A stretch of 64,000 bases of DNA, taken from Chitinophaga filiformis. GTDB taxonomy: Bacteria > Bacteroidota > Bacteroidia > Chitinophagales > Chitinophagaceae. Of the stretch, positions 15,875 to 24,949 are shown piece after piece. The notes beneath the pieces were generated by a model. The model searched no databases and was not told the DNA's origin. It saw only the letters and a program-made list of their open reading frames with translations. The stretch is from assembly GCF_021646545.1 (NCBI RefSeq), contig NZ_JAKIRP010000025.1:78838-142837 (forward strand), written 5' to 3'. Position numbers and translations under genes: made by a program. Every line of letters begins with the position of its first letter. Positions within the stretch are counted from its first letter, which is position 1.

Positions 15875-17248
15875 TCATGCAACGCCATACGTTGGCACCA
15901 ATACCTCTGCTGCCTTCTTTTCCCTGTCTTTTACGTACAGTACCGCTATGGCTGCAATGATCATAAATGCACCACCCATTACCAGGGCGAAGATCGCTTC
16001 ATTGTAAAATAAATGTTTTACGATCAGGCCTCCGAAGATGCCGTTCACTATTTGCGGGAAGGTGATAAAGAAGTTGAAGATACCCATGTATACCCCGGTT
16101 TTATGAGAAGGTATTACACCAGAGAGGATAGCATATGGCGTCGACAAAATACTGCCCCATGCCATGCCAATGCCGATCATAGGCCATATCAGCAGGTTTG
16201 GATTCTGGATGAAATAGAAAGAGATCAGCGATAAGCCGCCTGCTGTCAGTGAAATGGCATGCGCTGCCCTGCGGGATGTTTTACGCGCTATATAAGGTAA
16301 GATCAGCGCATAAACAGCTGATACCGCACTGTAGATGCTGAACAGGAAACCTACCTTATTGCCTGCGTCAGCAAAGAGCGCTGAAGAAGTATCGCCTGGT
16401 TGCACCTTGTAGATATGTTGTGCCACTGCCGGTGTGGTAAATACCCACATCGAGAACAGTGCAAACCATGAACAGAACTGCACGAGGCCGAGTTGCTTCA
16501 TGGCGGAAGGCATGTTGGAAAAATCTTTCAGGATAGTTCTGACTCCTCCTGTATGCAGTTCTGAGGCATGCTCCGGATTGAACTGTTTAAATTCTTCCGG
16601 TGAATATTCTCTCGAAGTAAAGATCGACCAGAGAATAGTGGCCAGTAATACCAGCGCCCCTACATAAAAGGAATAGATCACGTTATCCGGCACTACACCG
16701 GGATCGGCTGTTTTAGATACGCCCGCATATTCTGCTAAGAGATAAGGCAAAGAAGAACCCAACACCGCTCCTGCCCCTATCAGGAAGGTCTGGGCCGAAA
16801 ATCCCTGACTGCGTTGTTCGTCGGGGAGATTGTCTGCCACCAGTGCCCTGAAAGGTTCCATGGCTACATTGATCGATGCGTCCATCAGCGTCAGCATACC
16901 TGCCCCTATCAATACCGGCGGCAATACATACGCCAGCAATGAAGAATTGGGCAGCAATATCAAAGCCAGTGCAGTTGCAATAGCGCCTACCAGGAAGTAT
17001 GGGCGGCGACGGCCTAACCTGTTCCAGGTACGATCACTATAATGACCGATGATCGGTTGTACGATCATCCCTGTGAGTGGCGCCGCCAGCCAGAACAATG
17101 ACAGGTGTTCCACCTCTGCTCCATAGGTCTGCAGAATACGGGAGGCATTCCCGTTCTGCAGGGCAAAACCAAACTGGATACCGAAAAAGCCCATGCTCAT
17201 GTTCCATATGCGCGCAGCAGACAACCTCGGCTTAACCATTCCTTTCAT
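15875..17248 (-). CDS. MFS maltose/sugar transporter (SLC45/GPH-like)
   Basis: A 457-residue inner-membrane transporter with about 12 hydrophobic helices. The N-terminal block FGFALQNGNASRILQTYGA, the loop HYSDRTWNRLGRRRPYFLVG after helix 2, and the later SLLFSIYSAVSAVYALILPYI-like region are typical of the SLC45-type sugar symporters found next to maltose phosphorylase genes. It is predicted to bring maltose from the periplasm into the cytoplasm. It is the last gene of the maltodextrin operon, 12 bases after the GH65 gene, and is followed by a strong terminator. Sugar specificity comes from context only. Confidence 0.9.
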   Translation of the reverse strand: MKGMVKPRLSAARIWNMSMGFFGIQFGFALQNGNASRILQTYGAEVEHLSLFWLAAPLTGMIVQPIIGHYSDRTWNRLGRRRPYFLVGAIATALALILLPNSSLLAYVLPPVLIGAGMLTLMDASINVAMEPFRALVADNLPDEQRSQGFSAQTFLIGAGAVLGSSLPYLLAEYAGVSKTADPGVVPDNVIYSFYVGALVLLATILWSIFTSREYSPEEFKQFNPEHASELHTGGVRTILKDFSNMPSAMKQLGLVQFCSWFALFSMWVFTTPAVAQHIYKVQPGDTSSALFADAGNKVGFLFSIYSAVSAVYALILPYIARKTSRRAAHAISLTAGGLSLISFYFIQNPNLLIWPMIGIGMAWGSILSTPYAILSGVIPSHKTGVYMGIFNFFITFPQIVNGIFGGLIVKHLFYNEAIFALVMGGAFMIIAAIAVLYVKDREKKAAEVLVPTYGVA

Positions 17249-17260
17249 GGGATAAATATT

Positions 17261-19585
17261 TTAATTGACTAAATTTCCTTGTTTTGTTGTCACCATCTTT
17301 CCTGCTGGTACCTGTACCGGTTCTCCGTACACGAGCACCGTGATATCTTCTGCAGATCCGTTCTCAATGTTCACGCCCTGCTGACTTACTTTTATCTTCA
17401 GCACCCTTCCTCTGAAACGGATATTAAAAGCAAAAGATTGCCACTTGCCCGGCAGGAACGGCGTGAACTGCAACTGTCCGTCTCTTACACGCATACCCGC
17501 AAAACCTTCCACTACACTCATCCAGGTACCCGCCATAGAGGTGATGTGCAGACCGTCTTCTGTATCGTTGTTATAGTCGTCCAGGTCAAGACGGGAAGTA
17601 CGCAGGTAGAACTCATGCGCACGTTGCTCATCTCCCAGTTTAGCCGCCAGTATGGCGTGTACGCAGGGCGACAAAGAACTTTCATGTACCGTTCTGGGTT
17701 CATAGAAATCAAAGTTCCGGCGCAGTGTATCCATATCATACCTGTCTTCCAGGAAGTACAGCCCCTGCAACACGTCGGCCTGTTTGATATAACAGGAACG
17801 CAGGATGCGGTCCCAGCTCCACTTCTGGTTCAGTGGTCGCTGCGCAGGATCCAGGTCTTTCACAAGGATCTGCTCTTTGTCCAGGTAACCATCCTGTTGC
17901 AGGAAAATACCGCGTTGTTCGTCTACCGGGTAATACATATTGTCGATGATATGCTGCCATTTCTCCGTTTCCTTTCCTGCCTCAAAAGCTGTTTGTTGCA
18001 GGATGGCGGCATACCTGTCGGGAGCGGCATCCTTCACCTGTTGTAACCCTTCCATAGCATATTGCAGACACCAGGTAGCCATGGTGCTGGTGTACCAGTT
18101 GTTGTTGACGTTATTCTCGTATTCGTTGGGTCCTGTTACGCCCAGCATCACGTACTGCTGACGCGCATCGCTCCAGTTCACACGTTGCGCCCAGAAGCGC
18201 GCAATACCGATCAGTACTTCCAGTCCATACTCTGCCAGGTACCCTTCGTCCCCCGTATAGCGAATGTAGTTGAAAATAGCAAAAGCGATAGCAGCATTAC
18301 GGTGAATTTCCTCAAAGGTGATCTCCCATTCGTTATGACACTCTTCTCCGTTCATCGTCACCATAGGGTACAAGGCAGCACCATTGTTAAAGCCCAGTTT
18401 AGCGGCATTCTCAATGGCCTTACCTAGTTGTTTATAACGATAGATAAGCAGATTGCGGGCCACCTGCGGATCGGCAGTGGCCAGGTAGAATGGAATGCAA
18501 TAGGCTTCCGTATCCCAGTAGGTAGAACCCCCATATTTTTCACCGGTAAATCCTTTAGGCCCGATGTTCAGACGAGCGTCTTCCCCCGTATATGTCTGGT
18601 TCAGCTGGAAGATATTGAAGCGGATACCCTGTTGTGCAGCAGGATCGCCTTCTATAACGATATCGCTTTCTTTCCACTTCAGCTCCCAGGCAGCAGCCTG
18701 TTCGGCCAGCATCAGATCAAAGCCTTTCGCAGCAGCTGTGCTGACGGTGGTTTCACAGTTGTTGACCAGTGCGGCTACAGTATGATTTTCCGAAGAAAGA
18801 TTAGCGGCATATTTGTAGATGATCGTTTCTTTATTGCGTGATATGGAGACAGTAGTAATACATCCAACATATTTCTCCTTCTGTACCGGTATAATGTCCA
18901 GTGCCAATGGTTTACCCTCCTGATGGATGTGGAACTGCATACCTGTACATACCTGGAAACCGGTCTTCTTTGTTTTCAGCGTCAGGTAAGCACTGTTGCC
19001 CTCTACGCTGGCATTCACCTCATCCCAGAATTTCTCATCGTAGTTGGCATCCTGGTTCTTTACATCACCATCAATATAGGAAGTTACCTGCAATGTACCC
19101 TCAAAGTTCAGCGGTGTGATGCTATAGCGGATCACACCTGTTTCATCGTCCACGATACTGCAGAAACGGGTAGCTACTACGCGTAGCTGTTTACCATCTG
19201 ATAAGGTAGCGGTAAATGAACGCTGCAGATAACCTTCCTGCATGTTCAGCACACGTCTGAAATCATTTACCTGTGCAGTATGAAGATCCAGCACTTCATT
19301 GTCAATACGGATATCGATACCGATCCAGTTGGCGGCGTTCAATACTTTGGCGAAGTATTCGGGGTAACCATTCTTCCACCAGCCCACACGCGTCTTGTCG
19401 GGATAATAGACGCCGGCCACGTAGTTACCCTGTAGCGTTTCGCCTGAATAAGATTCTTCAAAGTTGGCACGCTGGCCCATACGGCCATTCCCCAGGCTGA
19501 AAATGCTTTCAGAAATCTTGTTATAATGTGGTACAAAACCTTCTTCGATAATGTTCCACCCGTCTACTTTTATATATTGCTTCAT
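17261..19585 (-). CDS. mapA: GH65 maltose phosphorylase
   Basis: A 774-residue cytoplasmic glycoside phosphorylase that splits maltose with phosphate into glucose and beta-glucose 1-phosphate. The catalytic acid lies in VTGPNEYENNVNNNWYTS; with the ATG at 19585 this Glu is residue 488, in line with the known catalytic Glu of maltose phosphorylases near 487. YGGSTYWDTEAYCIPFYLAT and HESSLSPCVHAILAAKLG are further family blocks. A GTG six codons upstream is possible but adds nothing. The next steps, beta-phosphoglucomutase and the MFS importer, flank it directly. Kojibiose or trehalose phosphorylase activity is less likely given the sequence and neighbours. Confidence 0.95.
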   Translation of the reverse strand: MKQYIKVDGWNIIEEGFVPHYNKISESIFSLGNGRMGQRANFEESYSGETLQGNYVAGVYYPDKTRVGWWKNGYPEYFAKVLNAANWIGIDIRIDNEVLDLHTAQVNDFRRVLNMQEGYLQRSFTATLSDGKQLRVVATRFCSIVDDETGVIRYSITPLNFEGTLQVTSYIDGDVKNQDANYDEKFWDEVNASVEGNSAYLTLKTKKTGFQVCTGMQFHIHQEGKPLALDIIPVQKEKYVGCITTVSISRNKETIIYKYAANLSSENHTVAALVNNCETTVSTAAAKGFDLMLAEQAAAWELKWKESDIVIEGDPAAQQGIRFNIFQLNQTYTGEDARLNIGPKGFTGEKYGGSTYWDTEAYCIPFYLATADPQVARNLLIYRYKQLGKAIENAAKLGFNNGAALYPMVTMNGEECHNEWEITFEEIHRNAAIAFAIFNYIRYTGDEGYLAEYGLEVLIGIARFWAQRVNWSDARQQYVMLGVTGPNEYENNVNNNWYTSTMATWCLQYAMEGLQQVKDAAPDRYAAILQQTAFEAGKETEKWQHIIDNMYYPVDEQRGIFLQQDGYLDKEQILVKDLDPAQRPLNQKWSWDRILRSCYIKQADVLQGLYFLEDRYDMDTLRRNFDFYEPRTVHESSLSPCVHAILAAKLGDEQRAHEFYLRTSRLDLDDYNNDTEDGLHITSMAGTWMSVVEGFAGMRVRDGQLQFTPFLPGKWQSFAFNIRFRGRVLKIKVSQQGVNIENGSAEDITVLVYGEPVQVPAGKMVTTKQGNLVN

Positions 19586-19629
19586 GACTCTTAGTGATGG
19601 CACCGTTTTGCGCGCGCAATTGGTATTGT

Positions 19630-20292
19630 TTATTTTGAGTTGTATAAATTGGTCAGTGTTTGGATATTGATATCCTGCAGGCCGCTGACTACCAGATCTG
19701 CTTCGTTCAGCACACTCTTCTCTCCTATGCCCACCACTTTCATTCCTCCTGCCTTACCTGCTTCCACACCAGCAATGGCATCTTCAAAAACAATGCACTT
19801 GTCCGGCGATACACCCAGGGCTTCAGCGCCTTTGAGAAATACTTCAGGGTCCGGTTTCGAGGCAGATACCATATTGCCGTCTATCACTACGTCGAATAAA
19901 GGCAGGATATCGACCTTCTCAAGTATCACCCGGGCATTCTTGCTGGCCGATCCCAGGGCTGTTTTTATACCAGCTGCACGCAGGCTTTCCAACAGCTCCT
20001 TTGCACCCGGCAGGATCTCTTCAGGCGTCATATGGTGCACCATGTCCACATACCATTCATTCTTCCGGGTAGCCAGTTCCTGCTGTTCGGCGGCAGACTT
20101 TTTTATGCCCCCCCATTCCAGGATCAGCTCCAGGGAACGGACACGGCTCACGCCTTTCAGCTGCTCGTTCTGTGCTTCGGTAAAGTTGAACCCCAGTTCG
20201 TTGGCCAGTCTTTTCCAGGCTTTAAAATGATAGACAGCTGTGTCTACGATTACGCCGTCAAGATCAAAAATGCATGCTGATATTCCTTGCAT
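19630..20292 (-). CDS. pgmB: Beta-phosphoglucomutase
   Basis: A 220-residue HAD-family enzyme converting beta-glucose 1-phosphate, the product of the GH65 enzyme, to glucose 6-phosphate. Motif I FDLDGVIVDTAVYH has the nucleophile Asp and the acid Asp two residues later. The cap contains the KGVSRVRSLELIL block, motif II is LGSASKN, motif III includes KPDPEVFLKGAEALG, and VFEDAIAGVEAGKAGGM is motif IV. Length fits the family. It lies between the GH13 and GH65 genes (27- and 44-base gaps) and is clearly part of the operon. Confidence 0.95.
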   Translation of the reverse strand: MQGISACIFDLDGVIVDTAVYHFKAWKRLANELGFNFTEAQNEQLKGVSRVRSLELILEWGGIKKSAAEQQELATRKNEWYVDMVHHMTPEEILPGAKELLESLRAAGIKTALGSASKNARVILEKVDILPLFDVVIDGNMVSASKPDPEVFLKGAEALGVSPDKCIVFEDAIAGVEAGKAGGMKVVGIGEKSVLNEADLVVSGLQDINIQTLTNLYNSK

Positions 20293-20319
20293 ATAAATCA
20301 GGTAAATCGTTTGTGAATA

Positions 20320-22185
20320 TTATCGTTCCAGTTCCATCACGAGTGTGCTCATAGCTGGGATGCGGAGGCTGTCTGACAGGCTGAAACTATTTCCAGAGAC
20401 TACATCTTTTGCTTTGGTAAAACCGGTGGTCCTTTCGGTGAACCGTGCTGTTGACAATGCCATCTCCTTTTCGTTCGGATTCATGACGATCATCACGGTC
20501 TTGTCCGCGTTATAGCGGAAGTAGGTGTACACATTATCCTGCGGAATGTACTGCATCAGTTTACCTGTTTGCAGCACGGCGTTATTCTTCCGGTAGTTGG
20601 CCAGTTTGCTGACATAATCATGCAGCTCGTTCTCCTCCGCGTTACGGCCTGCAGCGGTAAATTTGTTTAATGTATCGCCAGCCCATCCTCCTTTGAAATC
20701 TTCCCGCACCAGGCCATCCGGATTGCTGAAATTTTTCATGCCAATCTCGGCGCCATAATACAGTTGGGGAATACCGCGGGTGGTGAGCAGCCAGGCCAGT
20801 GCAGCTTTGTATTTGTGTTTATTGCCGTTTACCACAGAATAAAAGCGGCTCAGGTCATGGTTGTCCAGGAATACTACATTACGCATCGGGTCCTGGTATT
20901 GATAATCCTGTACCAGGGCAGCATAGAGTTTCACCACACCATCATCCCATCCCGGCTTTTCATTGAGGGCGGCAGAAATAGCCCAGAGGCTCTGAAAATC
21001 TGTCGCGCCAGGCAGCTGTGTGTCGAAGCCCCTGTTTACCGTATTTCCCTGGGTAAAATAGACCTGTTCAGGACCACTGCGTACCCATACCTCACCAAAG
21101 AAAGTAAAGCCCGGATAAGCGGCTTTAATGGCCTTTCCCCATTCAGACATAAAATCGGCATCGTTATATGGGTAGGTATCCAGGCGGAACGCATCTACGC
21201 CGGCATATTCGATCCACCAGATATGGCTTTGTGTAAAGTATTTGCGCACATAAGGATTGGACTGGTCCATATCCGGCATATGCACATCAAACCAGCCCTC
21301 TGTCATCAGCTTCCTGTCGGCAGCTGCACTGTAAGGGTCCATCAGCGGAGCAGCCCGGAAGTTGGACCGGGTGAATGCCGGCCACTGATGTACCCAATTT
21401 CTCATAGGCAGGTCTTTCATAGTCCAGTGCTGACTGCCGATATGATTGTGCACGAGGTCCTGTACTAGTTTCATACCTCGTTTATGCAGGCTGTCAGCCA
21501 GGCGTTTATAGATTTCGTTGGAACCAAAGCGCGGGTCTATACGATAGTTTTCTGTTGCGGCATAACCATGATAGGAAGCTGAAGGCTGATCGTTTGTGAC
21601 CAGGGGCGTCATCCACAATGCGGTCACACCCATATCCTGCAGGTACCCCAGGTGATCAATGATGCCTTGTATATCGCCGCCATGGCGTTTATACATGGAA
21701 TCCCTGTTCAATGAGGTTTCCTGCATGCCTTTGACAACGTCATTGTTTTTATCGCCGTTGGCAAAACGGTCGGGCATGATCAGGTAAACAAAATCACTAC
21801 TATTCACACCCTGCGCCTTGATGCCGCCTTCTCTTTTCTTCAGCTCATACTGGTACACTATATCTTTCTGCCCTGTTTGTCTGAATATAATTGGGAACGT
21901 TCCCGGTTGAGCAGATGAAGAGATATTGATATCCACGAAGAGATAATTCGGGTTGTCTACTTTGTGTACTTCTCCGAGTGTCACACCGGGATAGCTGAGG
22001 GATATTTCACGTACAGCTATCTTATCGCCGTGTACGATGAGCTGTACCAGTGGCTCCTGCATACCTGTCCACCAGAAAGCAGGTTCTATCCGCTCCAGTT
22101 TTGGCATCTGCGCCATGGCTGTATACATTGTAGTCAGCGTCAGGATAGCGGTCAATAACATTCTTCTCGTCTGTAACATGCGCAT
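20320..22185 (-). CDS. GH13 neopullulanase/cyclomaltodextrinase-type alpha-glucanase, periplasmic (SusA-like)
   Basis: A 621-residue amylase with a plain signal peptide (LTTMYTAMAQ) and no lipobox, hence periplasmic. Residues about 27-120 form the cyclomaltodextrinase N-terminal domain. The catalytic barrel follows, with region I VQDLVHNHIG, region II DAFRLDTYPY (nucleophile Asp), region III FFGEVWV (acid Glu) and region IV FLDNHDLSRF (third Asp). The C-terminal ~80 residues form domain C. Its likely role is to cut imported maltooligosaccharides to maltose and glucose. No outer-membrane SusG-type amylase or SusB-type GH97 is present in this locus. A GGGAACGTTCCC palindrome lies inside the gene (21893-21904). 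Confidence 0.93.
   Translation of the reverse strand: MRMLQTRRMLLTAILTLTTMYTAMAQMPKLERIEPAFWWTGMQEPLVQLIVHGDKIAVREISLSYPGVTLGEVHKVDNPNYLFVDINISSSAQPGTFPIIFRQTGQKDIVYQYELKKREGGIKAQGVNSSDFVYLIMPDRFANGDKNNDVVKGMQETSLNRDSMYKRHGGDIQGIIDHLGYLQDMGVTALWMTPLVTNDQPSASYHGYAATENYRIDPRFGSNEIYKRLADSLHKRGMKLVQDLVHNHIGSQHWTMKDLPMRNWVHQWPAFTRSNFRAAPLMDPYSAAADRKLMTEGWFDVHMPDMDQSNPYVRKYFTQSHIWWIEYAGVDAFRLDTYPYNDADFMSEWGKAIKAAYPGFTFFGEVWVRSGPEQVYFTQGNTVNRGFDTQLPGATDFQSLWAISAALNEKPGWDDGVVKLYAALVQDYQYQDPMRNVVFLDNHDLSRFYSVVNGNKHKYKAALAWLLTTRGIPQLYYGAEIGMKNFSNPDGLVREDFKGGWAGDTLNKFTAAGRNAEENELHDYVSKLANYRKNNAVLQTGKLMQYIPQDNVYTYFRYNADKTVMIVMNPNEKEMALSTARFTERTTGFTKAKDVVSGNSFSLSDSLRIPAMSTLVMELER
21893..21904. promoter_or_regulatory. 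Intragenic copy of the operator core
   Basis: GGGAACGTTCCC, the same 12-bp palindromic core as the operator upstream of susC, lies in the GH13 coding sequence near its 5' end. It could be a second LacI-type site (roadblock or loop partner) or a chance effect of codon use. Confidence 0.35.
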
Positions 22186-22208
22186 TTAGTCTTCTCTTGT
22201 TTTAAATA

Positions 22209-22240
22209 ATGCAGCCCGGTTGAATTATTCCGGGCTGCAT
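22209..22240. promoter_or_regulatory. Intercistronic hairpin between the susE-like gene and GH13
   Basis: Perfect 11-bp stem ATGCAGCCCGG (22209-22219) / CCGGGCTGCAT (22230-22240) with a 10-base AT loop, in the 76-base gap between the two genes. On the minus strand it is followed by ATTATTTAAA, too weak for full termination. An attenuator or mRNA 3'-end stabiliser that lowers enzyme relative to binding-protein output is inferred. Confidence 0.55.
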
Positions 22241-22261
22241 ATATCATGCAATCAATCCTTA

Positions 22262-23296
22262 CTATTGAGCCAATGTATAAATGTAGTTGCCCGGATTGTT
22301 GAGGTCCATCGTGATGGTGTATGTTCCGGCAGTCTCAATATTGATAACGCCTGCACTGCCTGCTGTCAGTACGCCGTTATTGTCGTCGTCACTCAGTGTG
22401 ATAGTATTGGCATTATTAGCCCTGAAGTAGAAGCTACCCGCCTGTAAGGCTGTTGTGATGCTCCATTTTTTAGTAGTGGCATCAAAGCTCATTGCTTTGT
22501 CTGCACCACCAGCAGCGCTACCGGTAATACTCCAGGTCGTATTGGTGAGCGACCAGCTCAGGGTGTTCAGGTTCGCTGTAAGCCTGTAATATCCTGGCTC
22601 TATAGCCTTCATGTTATCACCGTTTTCTTTCAGTGATCCGCCGCCGGCATCACCATAGTTAAGGTCCCAGCTTTTGGCTGCTGCTATTTTAAACTCGGTG
22701 TTGGCATCCGGGAAATAGAGGTAGCCTTCATATACTTTATCGCTGTTCACAGAAGCCAGCGCACCCAGACGGGGATCGTCAAAAGACCATCCCTCATATG
22801 CGCCCGGTACATACACAGACGGATATACTTTCGGAACATAGTACGGTGTAACTGTCAGCAGTACGCTGTCAGAAAACACCTGGTCGCCTACAGTATCTAC
22901 CGCAGCCCTTACACGGATCACCAGCTCGTGCTGACGGCCGGATGCCAGTCCCATATTATTGATAACCTGGTTCAGTGCTCCAACAGTAAATGTTTTACTC
23001 AGGCTGTTATTGCCACTAAAAGCTTCCGTTGGATTGCTGAAACCATTGCCTTTCTCATCGATCTGTAAGGTATAGTTGACTACGGCCCTGTATCCCCAGT
23101 CGCCGGAGGCTGTCCAGGAATAAGTCACCGCGTCCTGATCTGCAGTAGCTTCTGAAAAAGTGAGCTCAGTAGCGGTAGCAGAGAATGTAGGCGTAGTACC
23201 TGTCTTCACCTGCGTGAAACTGTCCTGTTTTTCGCAGGAGAGTAATCCCATCACACAAAAGCTTCCTGCTATTATTTTATTCAACCAGGCATTCAT
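22262..23296 (-). CDS. SusE/SusF-type outer-membrane starch-binding lipoprotein
   Basis: A 344-residue lipoprotein (lipobox LLSC, Cys20). Residues about 35-170 form the SusE N-terminal Ig-like region (FSEATADQDAVTYSWTASGDWG). Residues about 175-265 (VYVPGAYEGWSFDDPRLG) and 266-344 (TTWSITGSAAGGADKAMSF) are two tandem starch-binding CBM-like modules, as in SusE and SusF. It is expected on the cell surface next to SusCD, holding maltooligosaccharides. It is 41 bases downstream of susD, so within the operon. Confidence 0.9.
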   Translation of the reverse strand: MNAWLNKIIAGSFCVMGLLSCEKQDSFTQVKTGTTPTFSATATELTFSEATADQDAVTYSWTASGDWGYRAVVNYTLQIDEKGNGFSNPTEAFSGNNSLSKTFTVGALNQVINNMGLASGRQHELVIRVRAAVDTVGDQVFSDSVLLTVTPYYVPKVYPSVYVPGAYEGWSFDDPRLGALASVNSDKVYEGYLYFPDANTEFKIAAAKSWDLNYGDAGGGSLKENGDNMKAIEPGYYRLTANLNTLSWSLTNTTWSITGSAAGGADKAMSFDATTKKWSITTALQAGSFYFRANNANTITLSDDDNNGVLTAGSAGVINIETAGTYTITMDLNNPGNYIYTLAQ

Positions 23297-23337
23297 GATG
23301 CAAGTATTTTGGTATTGTGGTTAAATACGGTTTGTGA

Positions 23338-24930
23338 TTAATAATCGTCGTTCTGGACCAGGTTAGGATTAGCCACTAATGCACTGGTAGGTATCGGGTA
23401 TACATTGCGGAAATTGCCTACAGAGGTACCCGCTGCTACTCCACCCTTGAACGGCCACACATAAGTACCTCCGGTGAACAGTCCATAACGGATCAGGTCT
23501 GTTCGGCGATGTCCTTCCCAGTACAGCTCACGGCCTCTTTCTTCCAGGATGAACTTCAGGTTCAGCTGACCTGCAGTGATATTGCCGGAAGTATTGCCAT
23601 ATGCCCTTTGACGCAACGCATTGATATAACCAAGTGCAGTTGTGGCGCTACCACCAGTACCACCGCGCAGTACCGCTTCTGCATAGGTCAGGTACATTTC
23701 AGCCACACGCATTAAAGGGAAGTCTATGTCTACGAAAGTAGAGTTAGAGCCATCTGCTCCTTTGGATGTTTTGTTAGACCATTTGGTAATGGCATAACCA
23801 TCTGTAAATGAGCCCAGATCTGCGATAGTTTTGTTTTGACCTTCTGTATAGAACATCGCACGTTTATCGGTCGCACCGGTGATATCTGTAAACAGGTTCA
23901 CAAAAGCGCTGGTAGTACGTAAACCGCCCCAGCCACTGTTCACGCCGAATGCAGCTGCACTCATACTACCACCGATGGCGGCATGCACCAGGTAAGTGGT
24001 ACCACCGTAAGTCTGTGTGCGCGTACCGTCAAAGTTGGCGGTCAGCAGGAATTCGGACTGAGACGTGGCATTATTATCTGCCATGAACATATGCGCATAA
24101 TTGGCCACCAGCGTATATCCGGAGTTGATCACTTTACTGCTGTAGGTAATGGCATCTGTATAACGATCAGTACCGGTATATACAGTAGCATTCAGGTATA
24201 ACTTCGCCAGTAAGGCCCATACACATGCTTTATCTGCACGCCCATACTCATTGGTATGCGCATCTGTCATCTGTTCTTCTATATCTTTCAACTCGCGTTC
24301 AACGTAGGCAAACAGGTCTGCACGGGATATCTGATTAGGATAATAGTATGCTACTTCATTACTATCTGTCACAAACGGTACACTGCCAAACAGGTCCAGC
24401 GCATGATAGTAGCTCAGGGCACGCAGGAAGCGGGCTTCTGCACGGAAGGTCCTTGCGGTGGTCTGGTCTTTTTCTGCAATACCATTGCTGCTCAGGTTCG
24501 CATCAGATGTCTGCCTGATGAACTCATTACACTGTGCTATCTGGTAGAACAGGCGGGAGAACATCGCGTTGATGAAGTTATCGTCCGCTGTCCAGTCCAT
24601 CTGGTGAAAGTCCTGCAGGGTACCATCATTCCAGCCGATCACAGCTTCGTCAGTGGGTAACTCCTGCATCTGGAAATAACCACGGATGTAGCTGGAAGTA
24701 CCTTCATCAATACCGCTGATATCGGGACTACCGGTTGGACCTACCTGTCCGGTCACGGAAAAGCCGCCGTACAGCTTCGCAAGGATAGCCTTGTAATTGG
24801 AAAAGTCTTTATATACACTGGCAGAAGTTGCCTCTGTGATAGGTGTACGGTCCAGGTCTTTGGTACAGGAAGCCAGTCCCCATGCCATTGTTCCGGCCAG
24901 TATTATCTGATATATGAATTTCTTGGTCAT
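23338..24930 (-). CDS. susD: SusD/RagB-type glycan-binding lipoprotein
   Basis: A 530-residue surface lipoprotein (lipobox LASC). The SusD N-terminal domain begins about residue 30, with TPR-like blocks including AEARFLRALSYYHALDLFGSVPFVT. The C-terminal SusD/RagB domain contains PLMRVAEMYLTYAEAVLRGG and the closing LNLKFILEERGRELYWEGHRR block. It captures maltooligosaccharides and forms the lid of the SusC channel encoded 19 bases upstream. The second gene of the operon. Confidence 0.95.
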   Translation of the reverse strand: MTKKFIYQIILAGTMAWGLASCTKDLDRTPITEATSASVYKDFSNYKAILAKLYGGFSVTGQVGPTGSPDISGIDEGTSSYIRGYFQMQELPTDEAVIGWNDGTLQDFHQMDWTADDNFINAMFSRLFYQIAQCNEFIRQTSDANLSSNGIAEKDQTTARTFRAEARFLRALSYYHALDLFGSVPFVTDSNEVAYYYPNQISRADLFAYVERELKDIEEQMTDAHTNEYGRADKACVWALLAKLYLNATVYTGTDRYTDAITYSSKVINSGYTLVANYAHMFMADNNATSQSEFLLTANFDGTRTQTYGGTTYLVHAAIGGSMSAAAFGVNSGWGGLRTTSAFVNLFTDITGATDKRAMFYTEGQNKTIADLGSFTDGYAITKWSNKTSKGADGSNSTFVDIDFPLMRVAEMYLTYAEAVLRGGTGGSATTALGYINALRQRAYGNTSGNITAGQLNLKFILEERGRELYWEGHRRTDLIRYGLFTGGTYVWPFKGGVAAGTSVGNFRNVYPIPTSALVANPNLVQNDDY

Positions 24931-24949
24931 AACGTTTCCTGTTTGTTAA

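Noticed and set aside
19608..19619. TTGCGCGCGCAA palindrome between pgmB and GH65 as an operator
   Set aside because: Short and low in complexity, within an operon gap; no second copy noticed.
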